Origin: Demequina sp. NBRC 110057
Lineage (GTDB): Bacteria > Actinomycetota > Actinomycetes > Actinomycetales > Demequinaceae
Assembly (NCBI RefSeq): GCF_002090175.1
Contig: NZ_BBRN01000003.1
Location: 806,001 to 870,000, forward strand
Reading direction: 5' to 3'
DNA: 64,000 nucleotides
The position numbers and the translations under genes are program-made. Positions 33,086-41,575 of the stretch are shown in pieces. The notes under the pieces are model-generated. The model was not told the DNA's origin. It searched no databases and saw only the letters and a list, made by a program, of their open reading frames with translations. Position 1 is the first letter of the stretch. The number at the start of each line of letters is the position of its first letter.

Positions 33086-33255
33086 GGCCCGGGTTGGAGG
33101 ACCTCACCTCCTCACCCCGCAGGGCGCCCCTGGCGCCACCGCCGACGACGTCGACCGCACTCCGTGCACGGACCGTCCGGCCCGGAGCGCCCGCCTCCCA
33201 CCCCGTCCCGGCACGCGGGCCCCCGCCCGCGCCGCACGAGTCCAAGGAGAGCCTC
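33086..33255 (+). promoter_or_regulatory. Structured leader RNA 2, upstream of glycosyltransferase 2
   Basis: As in leader 1, a hairpin comes first: GGGT-T-GGAGG / CCTCC-TC-ACCC (about 33091-33117). A GGCGCC-CCT-GGCGCC hairpin follows, then the shared block CACCGCCGACGACGTCGACC (33137 on), a GCAC/GTGC hairpin at the place where leader 1 has CGGC/GCCG, and GACCGTC. The hairpin sequences differ while the order is kept, which hints at a conserved RNA fold. A further GC-rich stretch and an AAGGAGAG ribosome site precede the ATG. Confidence 0.5.
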
Positions 33256-34989
33256 ATGTCCGCACCCCCCTCCCCCACGGCGCCCACCCCGGCGCGCCGA
33301 TCCCTGCCCGAGACGGAGCCGGGCACCACCCCCAGCCCGCTCATGTTCCTCACCGTCGGCGCCGCGGCGCTGGGCACCCTCGCCTACGCCGCCTTCCTCC
33401 TCAACCCCGCCCACCGCGGCGACCTTCTTCCCTACGCCATGGTGCTGCTGGCCGAGTTCGTCCTCGTCGCGCAGGCGTTCGTCGCCATGTGGACCATCCT
33501 GTCCGGCGGCCATAACCCCCGCGACTTCGCCTACTACCACGCCAAGGACCACCTGTACGGGCCGCAGCCCGACCCGTCGGAGGACCCCGCGCATCGGCGG
33601 CTGTACTCCGCCGGCCGGCCCGTCGACGTCGACGTCCTCATCACCACGTGCGGAGAGGACCCCGAGGTGATCCGGCGCACGGTCAGGGCAGCCGTCGCTA
33701 TCCGCGGGCTGCACCGCACCTGGGTCCTCGACGACGGTAAGTCCGACGCCGTGCGCGAGCTCGCCGCCCAGGAGGGCGCCAGGTACGTGAGGCGCGGCAC
33801 GTCGGGCGGCGCGAAGGCGGGAAACGTCAACCACGCGCTCACGCTCGCCAAGGGCGACCTGTTCGTGATCCTCGATGCGGACTTTGTGCCGCGCCCCCAC
33901 CTGCTCGAGCAGACGGTGCCGTTCTTCCACGACCCGCGCCTGGCCTTCGTGCAGTCGCCGCAGAGCTACGACAACCTGCGCACCCCCATCGCTCGCGGCG
34001 CCGGCTACATGCAGTCCGTCTTCTACCGCTTCATCCAGCCGGGCCGTAACCGCTACAACGCGGCCTTCTGCGTGGGCACCAACGTCGTGTTCCGCCGCGC
34101 CGCCATCGAGGACATCGACGGCATCTGCACCGACTCGAAGTCCGAGGACGTGTGGACCTCGATGCGCCTCCACGAGGCCGGCTGGCGGTCCCTGTTCATC
34201 CCCGACGTGCTCGCCGTGGGCGAGGCTCCCGAGACCATCGAGGCCTACTCCAAGCAGCAGCTGCGCTGGGCCACCGGCGGCTTCGAGATCCTCCTGACCC
34301 GCAATCCGCTGGCGCGGCGCGTGCGCCTCACCAGCGAGCAGCGGCTTCAGTACCTCGTCACCGCGACGTTCTACCTCACGGGCATCGCGCCGCTGATCCT
34401 GCTGCTGTTGCCCCCCATGGAGATCTTCCTCGACCTGCGCCCCGTGACCATCACCACCACGGCGCTCACGTGGTTCCTGTACTACGCGGGCTTCTACGTC
34501 ATGCAGATCCTGTTCGCCTGGTACACGATGGGCTCCTTCCGCTGGGAGACCCTCACCCTCGCAGCGGTGTCCTTCCCCATCTACCTCAAGGCGTTCACCA
34601 ACGCGCTGCGGCGCCGGGACGTCGGCTGGCAGGCCACGGGCACGGCACGGTCGGGATCCCCCTACAACTACGTGGTGCCGCAGATCCTCTTCTTCGTGTT
34701 CCTGCTGCTGACCTCCGCGGTCGGCATCCTGCGCGACGTCGAGGACGGCGCGCTGTCCCTGGCCACCGCGTGGTGCGTCACCAACACCGTCATCCTCGGT
34801 GCGTTCCTGCGCGCCGCCCAGCGCGAGGCCCGCGGGCTCGGGGCCGATGCCGCCGCGCCGCGCACTCCCGCCGAGCAGGAGGCGCCCCGCACCGTCATCG
34901 CGCGACCGGCCGAGCCTCGCCGCGCGCCCGAGCCCGCGCTCGCGGGGGCCGGCCACGGCACCCGCGTCGTCTGGAAGGAGCTGTCATGA
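33256..34989 (+). CDS. Processive family 2 glycosyltransferase 2 (cellulose/curdlan synthase-like)
   Basis: A 577-aa paralogue of the synthase encoded 0.9 kb upstream, with long identical stretches. Motifs: DDG (about 159-161), DAD (207-209), SED (296-298) and QQLRW (334-338). The membrane pattern is the same: two helices before and four or more after the catalytic domain. It differs mainly in the N-terminal leader and the C-terminal tail. The pair arose by duplication of the whole synthase-adaptor unit, and both copies keep every catalytic residue, so both are probably active, perhaps under different conditions since each has its own promoter. The 4-nt overlap with the next gene is also kept. 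Confidence 0.88.
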   Translation: MSAPPSPTAPTPARRSLPETEPGTTPSPLMFLTVGAAALGTLAYAAFLLNPAHRGDLLPYAMVLLAEFVLVAQAFVAMWTILSGGHNPRDFAYYHAKDHLYGPQPDPSEDPAHRRLYSAGRPVDVDVLITTCGEDPEVIRRTVRAAVAIRGLHRTWVLDDGKSDAVRELAAQEGARYVRRGTSGGAKAGNVNHALTLAKGDLFVILDADFVPRPHLLEQTVPFFHDPRLAFVQSPQSYDNLRTPIARGAGYMQSVFYRFIQPGRNRYNAAFCVGTNVVFRRAAIEDIDGICTDSKSEDVWTSMRLHEAGWRSLFIPDVLAVGEAPETIEAYSKQQLRWATGGFEILLTRNPLARRVRLTSEQRLQYLVTATFYLTGIAPLILLLLPPMEIFLDLRPVTITTTALTWFLYYAGFYVMQILFAWYTMGSFRWETLTLAAVSFPIYLKAFTNALRRRDVGWQATGTARSGSPYNYVVPQILFFVFLLLTSAVGILRDVEDGALSLATAWCVTNTVILGAFLRAAQREARGLGADAAAPRTPAEQEAPRTVIARPAEPRRAPEPALAGAGHGTRVVWKELS

Positions 34990-35807
34990 CCTGGGCCAAT
35001 CGCCTTCGCCTCACCCTGGGGCTGATCTTCGTCGTGGCTCTCGTGGCCGCGCTCACGTACATCTACACGGCCCGCGAGGCCAGCGCCACGTCCGAGACCG
35101 CGACGTTCACCGCGGCTGACCTTCCCATCGGCACCGACTACGGCGGCCGGGTGGTGGACACCATGGTCGAGGCGGGCGACCAGGTCGCCGAGGGCGATCC
35201 CCTCGTCACCCTCGAGAGCCACGACCGCGAGGACGAACTCCAGCAGGAGGCCGATGCCGCCGAGGACGCCGCGGATCGTGCAGCCGAGGCTGCCGAGGCC
35301 GACGACGCCACCGCGGCCGATCGCGACGAGGCGGAGTCCCTCGCCGAGGAGGCCGCCGATGCCGCCGACAGGGTCGACGACACGTGGACGGTGACGGCCT
35401 CGGCGGCCGGCACCGTCGCGGAGGTCCCCGTGGGCCAGGGCGGCTACATCCCCACCGGCGGCACCGCGGCGACGGTGTACGAGGACGGCTCCCTCGCCAT
35501 CGAGGCCGAGCTGGTGCTGAGCCCGCGCGACTACGACCGGTTGGAGCAGGACGCCGAGGTGACGGTGGAGCTTCCCGACAGTTCCGAGATGACCGGATCG
35601 GTCGAGTCCGTCGAGGCGACCACTGAGGACGGCGCCGCGCGCGCCAAGGTGGCCGTCGCATCGGCCGCGCTGAAGAGCAGCGAGCCGACGGGGCTGACGG
35701 CGCCGGGCACTCCCCTGGTGACCACCGTCGCGCTGCGCGACGACGGTCCCCTTGCGGGGCTGCGCGACGCCGCGGTCGATTTCCTCGCGCGGATGGGGCT
35801 GTCATGA
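34986..35807 (+). CDS. Membrane-fusion-like protein 2 with coiled-coil insert
   Basis: A 273-aa paralogue of the adaptor in the first operon: one N-terminal helix, half-lipoyl segment PIGTDYGGRVVDTMVEAGDQ, second half AAGTVAEVPVGQGGYIPTGG, and a beta-barrel region ending [24 protein letters not shown] (in parts). Unlike copy 1 it carries a helical insert of about 50 residues, very rich in Ala, Glu and Asp (about 78-130), between the half-lipoyl segments, as in canonical membrane-fusion adaptors. The insert could give reach or oligomer contacts that copy 1 lacks. It overlaps both neighbours by 4 nt, tying synthase, adaptor and glucanase into one translation unit. Confidence 0.78.
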   Translation: MTWANRLRLTLGLIFVVALVAALTYIYTAREASATSETATFTAADLPIGTDYGGRVVDTMVEAGDQVAEGDPLVTLESHDREDELQQEADAAEDAADRAAEAAEADDATAADRDEAESLAEEAADAADRVDDTWTVTASAAGTVAEVPVGQGGYIPTGGTAATVYEDGSLAIEAELVLSPRDYDRLEQDAEVTVELPDSSEMTGSVESVEATTEDGAARAKVAVASAALKSSEPTGLTAPGTPLVTTVALRDDGPLAGLRDAAVDFLARMGLS

Positions 35808-37804
35808 GGGCCGCACCGTTGACCGCCGTCGCCCTGGCGAGCGCCCTCGCGCTCGCCGCCTGCGACGGCGATGCCCCGGCGGCGACGCCGTCGAGCGACG
35901 CCGTGGCGGCCTCTGCCACCTCCGCCGTCGCCGACCTCCCCGAGCGCGAGCTCGCCCCCGCCGACCAGGCCAGGGTGGTCGGAGACCTTCCCGCCCCCAC
36001 CAACCGGTGGTACTCGGGTCTCGTCTTCGGCCCGGGCCCGTACTCGGCGTTCGGGGAGCCGATGTCGTTCACCGCCGTCGAGGGCGGGCTCGCCGTGGGC
36101 CTTCCCCGCGTCCAGGCCTCCGCGGATCTCATCGCAGGCCCGGCCGCGCGGGACGTGACCCTGCAGGTCGACGGCGCGGAGGGCCTTCCCGCCGCGTCCG
36201 CCGCCGACCCGGTGGGGGCCACCCTCGACTACACCGACGGCGCCGGCGACACGCTGGTGCGGGCGAGCATCGCGAAGGGGTGGCCTGCCGTGACCCTCAC
36301 CGCGGCCGCCGATGCGAGCATCACCCTGTCCTCGCCCGCGACGACGAGCGCTGATGGGCCCGCGACCCTCGTCATCGGCGAGACCACCTACGTGCTCGCC
36401 ACGGACGGCGGCACCGTCGACGGCGCCACGCTCACCCTTCCCGAGGGCGCCACTGCGCAGCTCGCCGTCGTCCCCGACGACGGCGACCCCGCGGCGTTCG
36501 CCGAGGCGCTGGGCGCCCCCGTGACCCAGACGACGCTCCAGATGGGCGTCGACGGCGACACCGCCACGACCTCCGTCACCTACGCGGACGGCGGCACGGT
36601 GGTGGCGGTCCCGGAGGACCGCGCGGACGGCCTCGACTGCTCGCTCGGCACGTACGAGACCATCAACGGACCCCTGCTCGCCTGCGCGGCCGACGCCGTG
36701 TCCTGGGACGTCCCCCGCACCCAGGCCACCACCGCGCTCGACCTGTCCGGCATCGGCCAGTACCCACGCGCGGCGATCGTCGAGGCCCTCCAGGAGGCCG
36801 CGGCGAGCGAGCCCGAACTGCCCGCCGACACCTACTTTGGAGGCAAGGCCCTCCATCGCCAGGCGATGCTGGTCTCGACGGCCGAGGCCCTGGGCGAGGA
36901 CACCCTCGCCGACCGGCTCGCCAAGCCCCTCGCCGAGGCGCTGCGCACCTGGACCGAGACGGACGGCTGCGAGTCCCGCGACTCCCGCTGCTTCGTCTAC
37001 GACACGGGGTTCAAGGGCGTCACCGGGCTCGAGGCGTCGTTCGGATCCGAGGAGTTCAACGACCACCACTTCCACTACGGGTACTTCCTGTCCGCCGCGG
37101 CGATCGCGGTGGGCCACGACGCCTCGCTCGCCGAGGACGTCGGCCCCGTGATCGACCTGCTCGCGGAGGACATCGCGAGCCCCGAGGCCTCCGATCGCTT
37201 CCCCCAACTGCGCTCCTTCGACCCCGTCTCCGGACACGCGTGGGCGTCGGGAATGGCGCCGTTCGGCGACGGCAACAACCAGGAGTCCAGCTCCGAGGCC
37301 GTCATCGCGTGGAATGGGCTCGCGGCCTGGGCCGAGGCGCGCGGAGACCAGGCGATGACCGACACCGCCACCTGGCTCCTCTCGGCGGAGGCCGATGCGG
37401 CCCTCACCCGCTACGTGAGGCCCGACCTGTCGGACTTCCCCGACTACGCTCACGACTTCGTGTCGCTCGAGTGGGGAGGCAAGCGCGAGCACGCCACGTG
37501 GTTCTCGCCCGCGGAGGCCGCGAAGCTCGGCATCGAGCTGATCCCCATGGCCCCCATCCAGGGCGCCACCCTCGGCCCGCGCTCCGACGAGGACGCGCAG
37601 GTGATTCGCGACACCGCCACCGGCGCGCAGGCCGATGCCGACGAGGCAGGGTTCGGCGATTACCTGCTGATGTACCAGGCGCTGGCCGGACCGGACGATG
37701 CCGCGCAGGCCTGGGAGGATGCCGTCGCCCTGCCGGACGACGCGATCGACGACGGCAACACGCGCGCCGCCATGCTCGCCTTCATCGCCGCCCAGATAGG
37801 GTGA
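35804..37804 (+). CDS. GH81 endo-beta-1,3-glucanase, lipoprotein
   Basis: Exported enzyme of 666 aa that should cut beta-1,3-glucan. The signal peptide ends with lipobox LAAC (Cys 20), so it is tethered outside the membrane. GH81 landmarks: [16 protein letters not shown] start ([15 protein letters not shown]), [12 protein letters not shown] (about 418-429, containing the general-acid Asp) and [24 protein letters not shown] (in parts, about 478-498, containing the catalytic-base Glu). The spacing of about 77 residues between the two fits characterised GH81 enzymes. Its ATG overlaps the adaptor stop, so it belongs to the polymer operon: it may trim, release or recycle the glucan. Followed by a terminator. 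Confidence 0.9.
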   Translation: MRAAPLTAVALASALALAACDGDAPAATPSSDAVAASATSAVADLPERELAPADQARVVGDLPAPTNRWYSGLVFGPGPYSAFGEPMSFTAVEGGLAVGLPRVQASADLIAGPAARDVTLQVDGAEGLPAASAADPVGATLDYTDGAGDTLVRASIAKGWPAVTLTAAADASITLSSPATTSADGPATLVIGETTYVLATDGGTVDGATLTLPEGATAQLAVVPDDGDPAAFAEALGAPVTQTTLQMGVDGDTATTSVTYADGGTVVAVPEDRADGLDCSLGTYETINGPLLACAADAVSWDVPRTQATTALDLSGIGQYPRAAIVEALQEAAASEPELPADTYFGGKALHRQAMLVSTAEALGEDTLADRLAKPLAEALRTWTETDGCESRDSRCFVYDTGFKGVTGLEASFGSEEFNDHHFHYGYFLSAAAIAVGHDASLAEDVGPVIDLLAEDIASPEASDRFPQLRSFDPVSGHAWASGMAPFGDGNNQESSSEAVIAWNGLAAWAEARGDQAMTDTATWLLSAEADAALTRYVRPDLSDFPDYAHDFVSLEWGGKREHATWFSPAEAAKLGIELIPMAPIQGATLGPRSDEDAQVIRDTATGAQADADEAGFGDYLLMYQALAGPDDAAQAWEDAVALPDDAIDDGNTRAAMLAFIAAQIG

Positions 37805-37818
37805 GCCGCGGGTGCCAG

Positions 37819-37857
37819 CCGCCCGGCAACTGGAACCTCAATTCCGGGGCCGGGCGG
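37819..37857 (+). terminator. Terminator of the glucan operon
   Basis: Arms CCGCCCGGC and GCCGGGCGG (9 bp) with a 21-nt loop, 15 nt past the GH81 stop. A copy of GCATCGGCC (37857-37865) abuts the right arm. Confidence 0.65.
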
Positions 37858-37898
37858 CATCGGCCGTGGGTAGTGGCCGCCGGTGGTTGACTGACGCC

Positions 37899-38841
37899 AT
37901 GCCTCACACCACGTCCCGCTCCGGCCTCGCCTACGGCGCCGGCGCCTACCTCATGTGGGGGATGTTCCCCCTGCTCATGGCGGCCCTCGAGCCGGCCGGC
38001 GCCGTCGAGATCACGGCGCACAGGGCAGTGTGGTCGCTCGTGGTGTGCCTCGCCGTGGTCGCGGTGGTGCGCGGTGGTGCGCGGCTGGCGCGCGCTCGGC
38101 GCCGTCCTGCGCGATCGCCGCATGGTCGCGACCTTCGCCGTGGCGGCCCTGCTGGTGGGCGCCAACTGGCTCATCTACGTCTACGCGGTGGTCTCGGGGC
38201 ACGTGAACTCCGCCTCGCTCGGCTACTACATCAATCCGCTCTTCACCGTGCTGCTGGGGGTCGTCGTCCTCGGCGAGCGGCTGCGCAGGCTGCAGGTGGT
38301 GGCGCTCGCCGTGGCGGCGGTCGCGGTGGTGGTCATCGGCGTCGGCATGGGCGAGTTTCCGTGGATCTCGCTCGCGCTGGCGGCGTCCTTTGGGCTATAC
38401 GGCCTGGTGAAGAAGCGCGCCGGGGCATCCGTCGACGCCGTCACCGGGCTCACCGTGGAGACGATGGTGCTCGCGCCGCTCGGGCTGGTGGCACTGCTGG
38501 TCATCGGCGGCTCCGGCACGTTCGGGGTGCGGGGCGAGGAGGCCCTCGGGCTGGGTCACGACCTGCTGATGATGTCGACAGGCATCTTCACCGCGGGAGC
38601 GCTGCTGCTGTTCGCTGCCGGGGCCAGGCGATTGCCGCTGTTCGCGATGGGCATCCTGCAGTACATCGCCCCCACGCTCATGTTTGCGCTCGCCGTATGG
38701 CAGTTCGGGGAGCCGATGCCCACCTCCCGGTGGGCGGGGTTCGTCCTGGTGTGGGTGGCGCTGGTCATCATCACGTGGGACGCGTGGAGCGCGCGGCCGC
38801 GACGCGGGGTCGCCCAGGTGGAGCCGGCCGAGCCGGTCTGA
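37899..38841 (+). pseudogene. rarD: RarD-family EamA transporter, split by a +10-bp frameshift
   Basis: The first part (from ATG 37899) encodes a RarD N terminus, [19 protein letters not shown] and [21 protein letters not shown], and then runs into a nonsense Arg-rich frame. The rest, from [20 protein letters not shown] through [10 protein letters not shown] and [20 protein letters not shown] to the end, is in the +1 frame. The break coincides with a 10-bp tandem duplication GCGGTGGTGC at 38061-38080; removing one copy restores a 310-aa RarD of normal length. No internal stop or other damage is seen, so the lesion is recent, phase-variable, or a sequencing error. The family exports small metabolites; substrate unknown. 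Confidence 0.85.
38061..38080 (+). repeat. 10-bp tandem duplication disrupting rarD
   Basis: GCGGTGGTGC occurs twice head to tail (38061-38070 and 38071-38080). Ten is not a multiple of three, so two copies break the frame and one copy keeps it. Confidence 0.95.
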
Positions 38842-38865
38842 CGCCGCGCCTCCCCCACTGGCCCC

Positions 38866-38959
38866 ACACTGTGAACCAGCGTCGCCCGCGACACGCCGCG
38901 CGCGGGCGCTCCGACGCGGCGACACGCCGGCCGCACGACCCCGAACTGGTTCACACTGT
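38866..38959. repeat. Intergenic long-armed inverted repeat (element B)
   Basis: In the 158-bp gap between rarD and the polyprenyl synthase, arms ACACTGTGAACCAG (38866-38879) and CTGGTTCACACTGT (38946-38959) match in 13 of 14 positions and enclose 66 nt of very GC-rich DNA that itself contains GCGACACGCCG twice. Same design as the element at 17933-18023. No gene is seen in the gap. It could act as a terminator for the leftward nuo operon and the rightward rarD. Confidence 0.65.
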
Positions 38960-38999
38960 CGGGCGGTGAGGGGCCGGTACGGGTGAGGAGCCGGGCGGC

Positions 39000-39995
39000 T
39001 TAGCTGGCGCGGGCGACGAGGGCGTCGGAGAACGCGGTGAACGCGTCCTTGACCTCGCCGTCAGGAAGCGCCGCGACGGACTCCTCCGCGCGCACCGCCC
39101 ACTCGCGGGCCTTGGCGCTGGTCTCGTCGACCACCGCGTGCGCCGACAGGCGCGCCACCACGTCGGCGAGCACCGCATCGTCGGACAGGTCGCCGTCGAT
39201 GTCGGCGAGCAGCCGGCGCTCGTCCTCGGTGCCGCCGGCGGCCACGCGGGCGCGCAGCAGCAGCACCGGCATGGTCGGGACGCCCTCGCGAAGGTCGGTG
39301 CCGGGGGTCTTGCCCGTGGTCTCGCCGTCCGAGCGCAGGTCGATGACGTCATCGGCCAGCTGGAACGCGACGCCGGCGAGCTCGCCGTAGCGGGTCACGC
39401 GCTCGACGGTGGCCGGGTCGCAGCCCGCCATCAGCGCGCCGAAGCGTGCCGAGGTGGCGATCAGGGAGCCGGTCTTGTCGGCAAGCACCTGGATGTAGTG
39501 CGCGACAGGGTCCTCGCCCTCGTCGGGGCCCACGGTCTCGTGCAGCTGTCCCAGGCACAGGCGCTCGAAGGTCGCGGCCTGCAGCCTGACGGCCTCGGGG
39601 CCCAGCCCCGCCACCACGCGCGAGGCGCGCGCGAACAGCAGGTCACCGGTGAGGATCGCCACGGAGTTGCCCCACACGGAGTGCGCCGACGGAGCCCCGC
39701 GCCGGGTGGGCGCGGAGTCCATCACGTCGTCGTGGTACAGCGTCGCGAGGTGCGTCAGCTCCACCACGACGGCCGCCTCCACGACCTCCTGCCGCGTGCC
39801 GTCGCCCAACTGGGCGGCAAGCAGCGTCAGCATCGGCCGCAGGCGCTTCCCGCCGGCATTCACCAGGTGCTTCGAGGTGGCGTCGGCGAGGGAGTCGGAC
39901 TGTGCGACGGCGTCGCGCAGGCGCTCCTCGACCAGGGCCAGTCGCGGCAGCAGCCGCTCCTCGAGCTCGGCGCTGCCGAGGGGAAGCTGAGTCAT
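39000..39995 (-). CDS. Polyprenyl diphosphate synthase (menaquinone side chain)
   Basis: Prenyl transferase of 331 aa that extends allylic diphosphates with isopentenyl diphosphate. Both aspartate-rich motifs are present: DDVMD (89-93) and DDVID (215-219), with GGKRLRPML before and the basic TGKTPGTDLREG after them. Its place as the last gene of the nuo operon, 5 nt after nuoN, indicates that it makes the C35-C45 tail of menaquinone, the electron acceptor of complex I. Chain length cannot be read safely; the bulky residues upstream of the first motif are small (THLATLY), which fits a long-chain enzyme. Confidence 0.92.
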   Translation of the reverse strand: MTQLPLGSAELEERLLPRLALVEERLRDAVAQSDSLADATSKHLVNAGGKRLRPMLTLLAAQLGDGTRQEVVEAAVVVELTHLATLYHDDVMDSAPTRRGAPSAHSVWGNSVAILTGDLLFARASRVVAGLGPEAVRLQAATFERLCLGQLHETVGPDEGEDPVAHYIQVLADKTGSLIATSARFGALMAGCDPATVERVTRYGELAGVAFQLADDVIDLRSDGETTGKTPGTDLREGVPTMPVLLLRARVAAGGTEDERRLLADIDGDLSDDAVLADVVARLSAHAVVDETSAKAREWAVRAEESVAALPDGEVKDAFTAFSDALVARAS

Positions 39996-40000
39996 GGGGA

Positions 40001-41575
40001 CTAGCCTCCCACGCTCACCAGCAGCACCGATGCGTCGGCGAACAGGTTGAGCACGCCCGACGGCAGGATGCCGAGGACCAGCACCGCCGCCGCCGTCACG
40101 TAGATGACCACGCGGGTGAGGGCGCCGTCCTCGATCGCGATGGTCTCCTCCGCGCCCTCGGGGGCGTCGGTGAAGAACATCAGGACGATGAGACGGACGT
40201 AGAAGAACGCTGCGACGGCCGATGCCAGCACGGCGATGAGCACGAGCGGCCAGGCGCCGCCGGCGATCGCCGCCGAGAAGGCCTCGAACTTACCGATGAA
40301 GCCAGCGGTCATCGGGATGCCCGCGAACGACAGCAGGAACAGCGCCATGGATCCCGCCAGCAGCGGGGAGCGCTTGCCGAGCCCCGCCCACTGGCCAAGG
40401 CGGACCGCCTCGGCACCCACGCCACCGTCCTCGGCGCGCTCGCGCACCTGGGACACCACCGCGAAAGCGCCGATGGTGGCGAGGCCGTAGGCAAGGAGGT
40501 AGAACGGCAAGGCGGTGAGCGCCTCGCCCTCGAGGCCGGCGAAGGCCACGAGGATGAAGCCCGCGTGCGCGACACCGGAGTAGGCGAGCATGCGCTTGAT
40601 GTCGGTCTGGACGAGAGCCACGACGGTGCCGTAGACCATCGACGCGATGGCGACGGCCCACACCAGCCAGGAGAGCTCCCACTCGAGGGGGGCGAAAGCG
40701 ACGAACATGACGCGCACCAGTGCGGCGGTCGCGGCGGCCTTGGTGGCGGCACCCATGAACGCGGTGACGGCGGTGGGGGCGCCCTGGTAGGCATCGGGGA
40801 CCCACGAGTGGAACGGCACGGCGCCGATCTTGAACATGAAGCCCACGATGATCATCACGGCACCCGCGAGCAGCAGCGGGTCGGCGTCGGCGAGGTTGAC
40901 GATCGCCGTGCCGATCATGTTGACGTCGGTCACCGTGGTGGCGCCGTAGACGAGCGCGACGCCGAACAGGTAGATCGCCGACGAGAACGCGCCGAGGATG
41001 AAGTACTTCAGCGCTGCCTCGTGAGAGAGGTAGCGGCGACGGCGCGCGAGGGCCACCAGCAGGTACAGCGGCAGCGAGAACACCTCGAGCGCGACGAACA
41101 GGAACACCAGGTCGGTGACGCAGGTGAAGAGCATCATGCCGCCCACCGCGAACAGCGCGAGCGGGTAGACCTCGGTCAGCTGCAGGCCGGCGCGGCGCGC
41201 CAACTTCTCCTCCACGGAGCCCGGCGCGGTGGCGCCCAGCTCGGTGAAGGCGCCGCCGCCGTCGCGCGAGGCGAACAGCAGCATCGACAGCAGGCCGAAG
41301 ACCAGCAGGATCGCCATCCAGGCGAGCGCCTGACGGTCGACCGTCGCCATGCCGGACATCACCACGGTGCCGGCGCCGTCGAGGGCCGCCCACTGGGCGA
41401 TGATCACGCCGAGCGAGGCCACCAGCGCGGCGAGCGACAGCGCGAGCTGGACGGTGCGGCGCGTGGCCGGGGTCTTGACGAACGCCTCGACGAGGATGCC
41501 CGCGGCACCCGCACCGAGCACGATGATGATGGGCGCGAACGCCGCCCAGTCGATCGTGGGGGTCGTGAAACTCAC
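40001..41575 (-). CDS. nuoN: NADH-quinone oxidoreductase subunit N
   Basis: Antiporter-like membrane subunit (524 aa, about 14 helices), one of three proton-pumping modules of complex I. Conserved pieces: the lysine/glutamate-bearing helices around YFILGAFSSAIYLFG, FKIGAVPFHSWVPDAYQGAPTAVTAFMG and KRMLAYSGVAHAGFI. The start is GTG and its first four bases overlap the nuoM stop. It precedes the polyprenyl synthase with a 5-nt gap. Confidence 0.97.
   Translation of the reverse strand: MSFTTPTIDWAAFAPIIIVLGAGAAGILVEAFVKTPATRRTVQLALSLAALVASLGVIIAQWAALDGAGTVVMSGMATVDRQALAWMAILLVFGLLSMLLFASRDGGGAFTELGATAPGSVEEKLARRAGLQLTEVYPLALFAVGGMMLFTCVTDLVFLFVALEVFSLPLYLLVALARRRRYLSHEAALKYFILGAFSSAIYLFGVALVYGATTVTDVNMIGTAIVNLADADPLLLAGAVMIIVGFMFKIGAVPFHSWVPDAYQGAPTAVTAFMGAATKAAATAALVRVMFVAFAPLEWELSWLVWAVAIASMVYGTVVALVQTDIKRMLAYSGVAHAGFILVAFAGLEGEALTALPFYLLAYGLATIGAFAVVSQVRERAEDGGVGAEAVRLGQWAGLGKRSPLLAGSMALFLLSFAGIPMTAGFIGKFEAFSAAIAGGAWPLVLIAVLASAVAAFFYVRLIVLMFFTDAPEGAEETIAIEDGALTRVVIYVTAAAVLVLGILPSGVLNLFADASVLLVSVGG

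Noticed and set aside
38061..38080. Programmed ribosomal frameshift in rarD
   Set aside because: There is no slippery sequence or stimulatory structure; an exact 10-bp tandem duplication explains the frame change fully.
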